A stretch of 64,000 nt of DNA from Tenacibaculum todarodis (GTDB lineage: Bacteria; Bacteroidota; Bacteroidia; Flavobacteriales; Flavobacteriaceae), in the NCBI RefSeq assembly GCF_001889045.1, contig NZ_CP018155.1, positions 372,001 through 436,000 of the forward strand, in the 5' to 3' direction. Made by a program: the position numbers and the translations under genes. Positions within the stretch are counted from its first letter, which is position 1. Each line of letters starts with the position of its first letter. Of this stretch, positions 57,941-64,000 are shown in pieces. The notes under the pieces are model-generated. The model made no database searches and had not been told where the DNA came from. It saw only the letters and a program-made list of their open reading frames with translations.

Positions 57941-59083
57941 ATGAAAACTATTTTTCTAGACAACGCATCAACTACACCAATGTATTCAGAAGTTATTTCT
58001 GTAATGCAACAATCTATGCAAGATAATTTTGGAAATCCGTCTTCTATACATCAGTTTGGACGCAAAGCAAAATCATCTATAGAAAATGCACGTAAAAATA
58101 TAGCGAAGCATTTTAATATTCCATCAAGTCAACTTGTTTTTACCGCAGGCGGAACAGAAGCGGACAATTTAATTTTAATTAACGCAGTTACAAATTTAGC
58201 AGTTACAAGAATTATTACAACTAAAATTGAACATCATGCAGTTTTACATACAGCAGTGTATCTTCAAAAGGAAAATAATGTTGAAGTTTTATATGTTAAT
58301 GTTGATGAGTTTGGTGCTGTAGATTTAAAACATTTAGAAGAGTTATTAGTCAGCTCTCCAGAAAAAACCTTGGTGAGTTTAATGATGGTGAATAATGAAA
58401 TTGGAAATATTTTACCTGTTGAAGAAGTTTGTGAAATCTGTAAAAAACACAATGCTTTATTTCATTCCGATACTGTACAAGCAATTGGGCATTACAAAAT
58501 TGATTTACAAAAAACACCAATTGATTTTATAACCGCAAGTGCACATAAATTTCATGGACCAAAAGGAGTTGGTTTTATGTATTTTAAAAAAGGATTAGGA
58601 GTTAAGCCAATGTTGCATGGAGGCGAACAAGAAAAAGGAGCGAGGTCTAGTACGGAAAATGTACATGCTATTTTAGGAATGGATAAAGCATTAGAAATTG
58701 GAGTTTCTAATTTAGAAGCAGATTCAACTTATATTACGGATTTAAAAAAATATTTTATTTCTGAATTAAAAAATCTTTCAGATAAAATAACATTTAACGG
58801 ATTGTCTTCAGACGTATCTAAAAGTAGCTATACTATTTTAAATGTTCGTTTTCCGGTAGAAAATAAAATGTTCTTATTTAATTTAGATTTGGCAGGTATT
58901 GCTGTTTCTGGAGGTTCGGCTTGCCAAAGTGGAAGCAATAAAGGTTCTCATGTGCTTCAAGCTTTTTTATCTGATGAAGATGCTAAAAAAACATCTGTAC
59001 GTTTTTCGTTTTCAAAATTTACTACAAAGCAAGAAATTGATTTTTGCATTATTAAACTTAAATCGATCTTAAAAAGAGATTAA
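57941..59083 (+). CDS. Cysteine desulfurase (IscS/NifS family)
   Basis: The 380-residue PLP enzyme removes sulfur from cysteine for Fe-S clusters and thio-modifications. FLDNASTTPMYSEV is the start motif, HSDTVQAIGH the cofactor-Asp/Gln block, SAHKFHGPKGVGF the PLP lysine (about 206) and SGGSACQSGSNKGSHVL the persulfide cysteine loop (about 321-337). It is class I like IscS. It could also feed FdhD. The gene is monocistronic, its -7 element lying 4 nt before the start and a GTCTAAA repeat above that. Confidence 0.92.
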   Translation: MKTIFLDNASTTPMYSEVISVMQQSMQDNFGNPSSIHQFGRKAKSSIENARKNIAKHFNIPSSQLVFTAGGTEADNLILINAVTNLAVTRIITTKIEHHAVLHTAVYLQKENNVEVLYVNVDEFGAVDLKHLEELLVSSPEKTLVSLMMVNNEIGNILPVEEVCEICKKHNALFHSDTVQAIGHYKIDLQKTPIDFITASAHKFHGPKGVGFMYFKKGLGVKPMLHGGEQEKGARSSTENVHAILGMDKALEIGVSNLEADSTYITDLKKYFISELKNLSDKITFNGLSSDVSKSSYTILNVRFPVENKMFLFNLDLAGIAVSGGSACQSGSNKGSHVLQAFLSDEDAKKTSVRFSFSKFTTKQEIDFCIIKLKSILKRD

Positions 59084-59266
59084 TTTTTTAAAATCTATTA
59101 TTTTTCTCAGCTTTCAATTATAAACATGTTTTAAGGGGTTTTATTTTGTTTTACGTAAAAACACAAGTAAAATAAATTGAAATACATTTAAGGCGTCTTA
59201 TTTGAAGTTTGTAGAATCAATTTTAATTATAACTATATTTTTTTTAATTGTTTTTTTTTATGTAAA

Positions 59267-59294
59267 AAAAATCCTGCAAGGGTGCAGGATTTTT
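59267..59294. terminator. Bidirectional terminator between cysteine desulfurase and the giant surface protein
   Basis: AAAAATCCTGCA-AGGG-TGCAGGATTTTT is a perfect 12-bp stem. T tracts follow it on both strands, eight on the minus side. The stretch 59084-59266 shows no gene. Confidence 0.9.
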
Positions 59295-59316
59295 CAATTC
59301 TAAGGGTATTTATTAA

Positions 59317-62300
59317 TTATCGAATAATTAATTTCTTTGATATTTTTCCTTTATCAGTTTTTATATTTAAAATGTAAACAGCTGTAGAAAGGTTATTTGT
59401 TTTTAATCTTGTTTCGTTAGTATCATGAGGTACATTATTCCAATTCATAACTTTTTGACCTAGTAAATTGTATAGTTCTATTTTTTCAATTTCTAAAGAC
59501 TCTAGTGTTTTAATCACAATTTCTTTAGTGTTTTTTGCGTAGAATATTGTTGTGTCATTTATTACTTCATCTGTGTCATCAAGTACTGCTCCTCGTTCCA
59601 TAAATGTTATGAAAAAACGATCTGTATAGGTTCCAATAGGTAATGTTAATTCTGTTGGGTTTGTTAATGTATAAGAAATTCCTTCTACAGCATCATAAAG
59701 ATAAACGGTGTAATCAATATTTCTTTTACCATCAACCATAAACTTTACAGGTTTGTCTTCATAAATTACAACATCAATTGGTACTTGTAATTCTTCTGTA
59801 AGTTCTTGTACTCCGGCAATTAAATAGCGATTGTTGTCGCCAGGAAACTTCCAATAAACTTCAGTGTATTGAGAATCGCTCATTGGGCTATCGTGGCCGT
59901 ATTCATTTGCAAAAGTTAGTCCATTTTGAAAAGATATACCTAATTGTCTGTGCATATCAACATTATTAATGTTGTTGTGTTCAAAACCTATGCGAAGTAT
60001 TGGAAAGCTGTTTTGTAAACTTCTATTTTGTCGCTCTTTTTTAATTTCTTGCTGTTTTGTTCCTCTTCCTAAAAAGTGAGAATCATCACTGTTGTTGCTA
60101 GCATCATCATCATCTAAATAATCACCAGACTCTAAACCAGTAATTGTTTCATTTTGATAAACTCTTTGCCAGTTAGAGAATGTTAAAATTCCAATATCAT
60201 CATCTGGATCACCATTACCATCTGCATCTTCGTCAGCTCCGTTCATAAAGTTACTAGAAGTGAATAAAAATCCTTGCCCTACAGGAATGTATCTTCCTGG
60301 AATGTGGTAAGAATATCCAGTTCCTGTTGCTGAGTTTTCTCCAGCTGTATTGGCTCCATAAACACCCATGTCGTAATTTCTTGAAGCATATCCGCCTCGA
60401 TAACCTGCTTGCGTATGACCTTCAGTAACTGATGATGTGCCAGCTTCTCCTACATGTTGCCAAAAATAAAGGGTACCATCTCTTATTATATCTTGATTGT
60501 CATAAATAAATTGAGATGCATCCATGCTAGAAGGATAAGGGTTTCCAACAATATGATTTCCATTTTCTATAATTTCTTCTAATGCTGTTGGATTGTTACC
60601 AGGTGAAACAGAAGATACAATATCTCCACTGTTAGGTTTTCCAACAAACGTAAATGTTTGTCCGTTTGGGTTTCCAGAACCTTTCATTAAATATCCAGAA
60701 CCAACAGGTATATTTCCATTGCTTCCTCTTCCTACAAATCCATTGTTATTAACTCCATTCATGTAGGTAAATATCCAATAATTAGATATTGTTGCAGCAA
60801 GAACATCTGTACCTGGAGCTCCATCATAAGAACCTGTAAAAGTTAGTGGTACAATATTGCTCGTAGCTGTAGTTAGGGAATCATTCATAACTTCTCCAAC
60901 TTTATATACGGAGTCATTATTGTCTGCAGCAACAGGTGAAGACCAGTAAGTATATCTATAAATACTGTTTTCACTTTTAATTGCTGAAGTTTGGTTTACA
61001 AAGATATTACCATCTCCAGAATTAGTGTTTGCACCTCTTTTAGTTTGAATTATTTGTCCAGTTTTTTTGAATTTCACAAAAGCTGGATTAGTATCTGCTA
61101 AACCATTATCAGTAAAATTATTTGCTAAAATAATATCTCCATTATTATTTAAGTTGTTAGTAATAACTGAGTAGGTTCCATTTAAAGTTAGTGTTCTATT
61201 TGTATTTACTGTTATGTTTCTAGCATTTAAAACAGTAGATCTTGTGTAGTTGGAATTTATCTCAACGTTTCTTGACTTATCCGGTGTTCCGTTTGCAAAA
61301 GTGTTGCTGCTTAGTGTGTTTCCTGTATAGTGAACTCCTAAATAAACATTTGCATTTGTATTGGATGCAAGTGTAACTTCAGTAATTATTGGATCGTACT
61401 CAGAACGTAGTTGTATTGGTGATAGCTCGTTAGTTACATTAGCATCTATTGTTTCGTCTACAAAAGCTGTCCATTGTGTTGCATCAAAATCTGTAGTTAC
61501 ATTTATTACGTCATCATGTCTAACATATGAAGTTGTGTTAGAAAAAGAATGTCCACTTTCATACCTGTTTTTCCAAGTGGAAGTTCCGTCTATAAAACCT
61601 TTGTAATGTGTTAGTAAAATTATGTCATTTCCTCCAGCAAAGTCAGTAAATTGATTATTAGATATTAAAATAGCACTACCATTAACAGCTAAGTTTGATG
61701 CGTTTCTTTTAATCAATACGGATTGTCCAGGAGCTATATCATTGTGTACAAAAATAACTTCATCAGGAATATTAATAATATCAATATTTTCTGTTAAATC
61801 TCCAGTTGCTGTATTTCTATAAAAGGCAAGTTTTAAGCTTCCTGATAAAATTGGGTTAGAAGCATGTACATTTGTTACTTCTATGTATCTTTGGTTACCA
61901 TCTTGATACACTTGTGTAATTATTGGTATTCCAGATATATGAGCATCTCTGTAATCTACATCACCAACAGTTAATGCATCTGTATCTATGTCGGGGAAAT
62001 TATCATATTGAGTATCATCAAAATTACCATTTTCATCTAAATAAAAATCTGTAATTTCTAAGCTATTAATAAAACCATTGTTTCCAACAGCATTATTGGT
62101 CATTCCATCATTGTCAGAATCATTTAAATCTACAATGTGAGCTTCATCTATATCAAATAAAGCATCATCATCAGAATCTACATCTACATAATCTGCTCCA
62201 TCTGAATTACCATCTGTATTTTCAGCAGTCAACCCTTTAGATAAAACTCTGTCATTGGTGGTTGTATCCGCATCATAAGCATCGTCTAAGCCGTCTAAAT

Positions 62301-64000
62301 CAATATCAATACCGCTAGGAGCAATATAATCTATTGTTGTCTGTGCTTCAATAATATCAGGTATACCGTCATTATCTGAGTCTAAATCTAGGTCGTTGTG
62401 TATGCCGTCATTATCAAAATCAGGGTCAGGAGCAAAACAACTACGCGCTTCTGTACTATACACTAAATTATCCATACCGTGAGCATCTCTTGCTCCGTTA
62501 TTAGTAGAACCTGCTGTAATTGTTGTTCTTATTTCTACAATATCTACAGAGGTAACGTTTACAAAACCTATAGTTAGTTCTTTTTGGTCTCCAATGCCAA
62601 TAACTGTGCTAACTATAGTTCCGTCGTCTTCATATAGCGTTGCGTTCCCACTTCCATTATCACCAAAATTATCTGTAGTTAAGTAAACAAGGCGTTTTCC
62701 ATCAGCAAAAATTTCTAAAAGATAAGAAAGAGGTGTGTTGTTTGGGTTGGTATCAAAAATATCAATTAAATCGAAACTAAAAGCATAGACAGGAGTTGTA
62801 AAGTCTACAAGAATTGAATAAGAATCGTTAGTTCCGGTACCATGCGTGTGTGCGGTTGGATGTGCTCCATCTCCTGCTCCAGATGCCTCACGTTCAGGTG
62901 CTATGTATATACCGTGTGAAGGGCCACTTCCTGAGGTAAATTCACCTGAAGTCGTTGTTCTAATTTCAGAATTATGCTGGTCGTAATAATTGTGAGTCAT
63001 ACTAACTATTCCGTTAGCAAAACTAACGGTTTCATTAATAGATGGAGCAGGGTCAACCTCAGGAGTACCCGCTGAGTTTGGAGTATAATCACCATTATTA
63101 TTTAAAACGGTTAAAGGCATTCCTTGTAAAAAAGCTTCTTGTTCAAAACCAGATTCTTGATAACCTAATCCGTTAGTATTATTAGCAACAACAAAGACGT
63201 CAAAAGTAGGGTCTAACCAAGTATGAGCATCTGGTTCAGGGGGTGTTCCCCCAGGAATAATACAGTTTTCATCTACATCTAAAATTCCATCATTATCGTC
63301 GTCAATGTCTGATGAGTCTGGTATTAGGTCGCCGTCTGTGTCTGTTATGCTAGCGGTTATTGAAGGTGAAAGAGCTAAAGAAACACCTATTGATTGGTCA
63401 TTGCCATGACTCCATCTAGCAGTACCGGTTGGACCTGCAGTAGCTTGGTCTTCATAAGCTATGCCTAAAGTTACATATCTTCCCCTATTTCTTGTTGATG
63501 TGCTACTTTCAATATCAATAATTTCAGTTGTACCACTAGGATGTGTCATTGGAGACCAATTTCGATCAACTCCAGCTATTCTAATAATTGTTGAATTATT
63601 AACAGTTGTAGTGATGCTTGGGGCTGTTGCATCTGGGTTTGTAGCTGTATTTATATTAATATCAGAAACTGGTATTGGGCTGGTAAGATTTACATCATCG
63701 AATCTAATAATACTGGCAACTGCACTTTCGTTAGAAGTCCAAGAAAATGTATAGCTGGCTGGCTCTAAAAGAGGTGCGAATCTATAATAAACACCTAGCC
63801 TAGGTAAGTTATTTCCAACAGTTCCGTACTCAATTCTCGTCCATCCAGAAGGTGTCGTTATTGCATCGTCATCATCTTTGACTATTGTAGCAATTAAAAG
63901 ATCGTTAAAGTTCCCTGGAGGTACATTAACAGTTAATGATGTTCCAGCGCTTTGTCTTGATGCAGATTCAGCTCCAACATAAGTTGGATTTTGTCCAATT
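59317..64000 (-). CDS. Giant T9SS-sorted surface protein with TSP3-like repeats (5' end outside window)
   Basis: The first ATG of the visible frame is at 63549, but the frame stays open to the window edge and the added 150 codons continue protein-like sequence (for example PPGNFNDLLIATIVKDDDD), so this is an N-terminally truncated gene of at least 1,560 residues. It contains calcium-binding thrombospondin-3-like segments (DGDLIPDSSDIDDDNDGILD; FDNDGIHNDLDLDSDNDGIPD), large beta-rich regions, and a C-terminal T9SS type A sorting domain (LYNLLGQKVMNWNN, then NNLSTAVYILNIKTDKGKISKKLIIR in the last 40 residues). It is likely secreted and attached to the cell surface, as an adhesin or matrix protein. 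Confidence 0.93.
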   Translation of the reverse strand, partial: IGQNPTYVGAESASRQSAGTSLTVNVPPGNFNDLLIATIVKDDDDAITTPSGWTRIEYGTVGNNLPRLGVYYRFAPLLEPASYTFSWTSNESAVASIIRFDDVNLTSPIPVSDININTATNPDATAPSITTTVNNSTIIRIAGVDRNWSPMTHPSGTTEIIDIESSTSTRNRGRYVTLGIAYEDQATAGPTGTARWSHGNDQSIGVSLALSPSITASITDTDGDLIPDSSDIDDDNDGILDVDENCIIPGGTPPEPDAHTWLDPTFDVFVVANNTNGLGYQESGFEQEAFLQGMPLTVLNNNGDYTPNSAGTPEVDPAPSINETVSFANGIVSMTHNYYDQHNSEIRTTTSGEFTSGSGPSHGIYIAPEREASGAGDGAHPTAHTHGTGTNDSYSILVDFTTPVYAFSFDLIDIFDTNPNNTPLSYLLEIFADGKRLVYLTTDNFGDNGSGNATLYEDDGTIVSTVIGIGDQKELTIGFVNVTSVDIVEIRTTITAGSTNNGARDAHGMDNLVYSTEARSCFAPDPDFDNDGIHNDLDLDSDNDGIPDIIEAQTTIDYIAPSGIDIDLDGLDDAYDADTTTNDRVLSKGLTAENTDGNSDGADYVDVDSDDDALFDIDEAHIVDLNDSDNDGMTNNAVGNNGFINSLEITDFYLDENGNFDDTQYDNFPDIDTDALTVGDVDYRDAHISGIPIITQVYQDGNQRYIEVTNVHASNPILSGSLKLAFYRNTATGDLTENIDIINIPDEVIFVHNDIAPGQSVLIKRNASNLAVNGSAILISNNQFTDFAGGNDIILLTHYKGFIDGTSTWKNRYESGHSFSNTTSYVRHDDVINVTTDFDATQWTAFVDETIDANVTNELSPIQLRSEYDPIITEVTLASNTNANVYLGVHYTGNTLSSNTFANGTPDKSRNVEINSNYTRSTVLNARNITVNTNRTLTLNGTYSVITNNLNNNGDIILANNFTDNGLADTNPAFVKFKKTGQIIQTKRGANTNSGDGNIFVNQTSAIKSENSIYRYTYWSSPVAADNNDSVYKVGEVMNDSLTTATSNIVPLTFTGSYDGAPGTDVLAATISNYWIFTYMNGVNNNGFVGRGSNGNIPVGSGYLMKGSGNPNGQTFTFVGKPNSGDIVSSVSPGNNPTALEEIIENGNHIVGNPYPSSMDASQFIYDNQDIIRDGTLYFWQHVGEAGTSSVTEGHTQAGYRGGYASRNYDMGVYGANTAGENSATGTGYSYHIPGRYIPVGQGFLFTSSNFMNGADEDADGNGDPDDDIGILTFSNWQRVYQNETITGLESGDYLDDDDASNNSDDSHFLGRGTKQQEIKKERQNRSLQNSFPILRIGFEHNNINNVDMHRQLGISFQNGLTFANEYGHDSPMSDSQYTEVYWKFPGDNNRYLIAGVQELTEELQVPIDVVIYEDKPVKFMVDGKRNIDYTVYLYDAVEGISYTLTNPTELTLPIGTYTDRFFITFMERGAVLDDTDEVINDTTIFYAKNTKEIVIKTLESLEIEKIELYNLLGQKVMNWNNVPHDTNETRLKTNNLSTAVYILNIKTDKGKISKKLIIR

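Noticed and set aside
61361..61606. Small plus-strand ORF inside the giant surface protein
   Set aside because: It is a shadow of the minus-strand coding frame, with no promoter and biased composition.

Overview
The window reads as ordinary chromosome of a low-GC member of the Flavobacteriaceae (Bacteroidota), most likely marine and near Polaribacter or Tenacibaculum. The genus is inference. Supporting signs seen in the sequence are promoters of the TTG-N19-TAnnTTTG type instead of -35/-10 boxes, almost no Shine-Dalgarno sequences, many SPII lipoproteins of the MKK...SC type, and a giant surface protein with a type IX secretion (T9SS) C-terminal sorting domain. About 55 protein genes, two tRNA genes, several terminators and a few repeat-rich intergenic tracts can be supported.

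Layout. 1-6.0 kb: the end of an unknown gene, a KDG kinase, a TetR-cupin-SDR operon with a near-perfect operator, a thioesterase/membrane protein pair, and a GlmU-like nucleotidyltransferase. 6.0-14.0 kb (minus strand): six collinear genes, namely an internally duplicated membrane-anchored protein, a THUMP-like methyltransferase, FdhD, an FdhF/YdeP-type molybdenum oxidoreductase, a three-repeat beta-barrel-like exported protein and an AraC regulator. 14.1-19.9 kb: a MocR-type regulator facing a DinB/DUF1272/hydrolase/M23 operon, with an FMN-type oxidase-like protein and a GNAT further along. 19.9-27.4 kb: prmC, a cardiolipin synthase and a GNAT on the minus strand, then an LEA2 lipoprotein, ribD, a HAD phosphatase, an EamA transporter, an IMPACT protein and two lipoproteins on the plus strand. 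27.5-37.3 kb: rpsA, glmM, a class V aminotransferase, an LpxL-like acyltransferase, a rhomboid and an O-antigen-ligase/TPR fusion. 37.3-44.8 kb: two tRNAs, GNATs, a START-like protein, an ADC-lyase-like enzyme, YqgE, HU and an AAA-recQ-fmt operon. 44.8-53.3 kb: three SurA-type periplasmic chaperones, MoxR, rsmD and a RecD-like helicase. 53.5-64 kb: a toxin-antitoxin pair, an LpxR-like protein, two tandem PPK2 kinases, an Smr protein, a 99-bp tandem repeat tract, a cysteine desulfurase and the truncated T9SS giant protein.

The strongest unusual signals are regulatory. (i) Five promoters have exactly 19 bp between TTG and TAnnTTTG. (ii) At four genes the TAnnTTTG element sits exactly 4 nt before the start codon (5 nt at a fifth), which predicts leaderless mRNAs. 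(iii) ribD lacks any ATG/GTG/TTG at its conserved N-terminus and appears to start at ATT, in the same frame as the preceding lipoprotein gene. (iv) A 28-bp TetR palindrome is paired with a truncated copy in the regulator's own promoter. (v) Tandem 99-bp and heptamer repeats run up to the promoter of a cysteine desulfurase. The best candidate for a poorly described functional system is the FdhD/FdhF-like/beta-barrel/AraC cluster. No CRISPR array, prophage or insertion sequence was seen.
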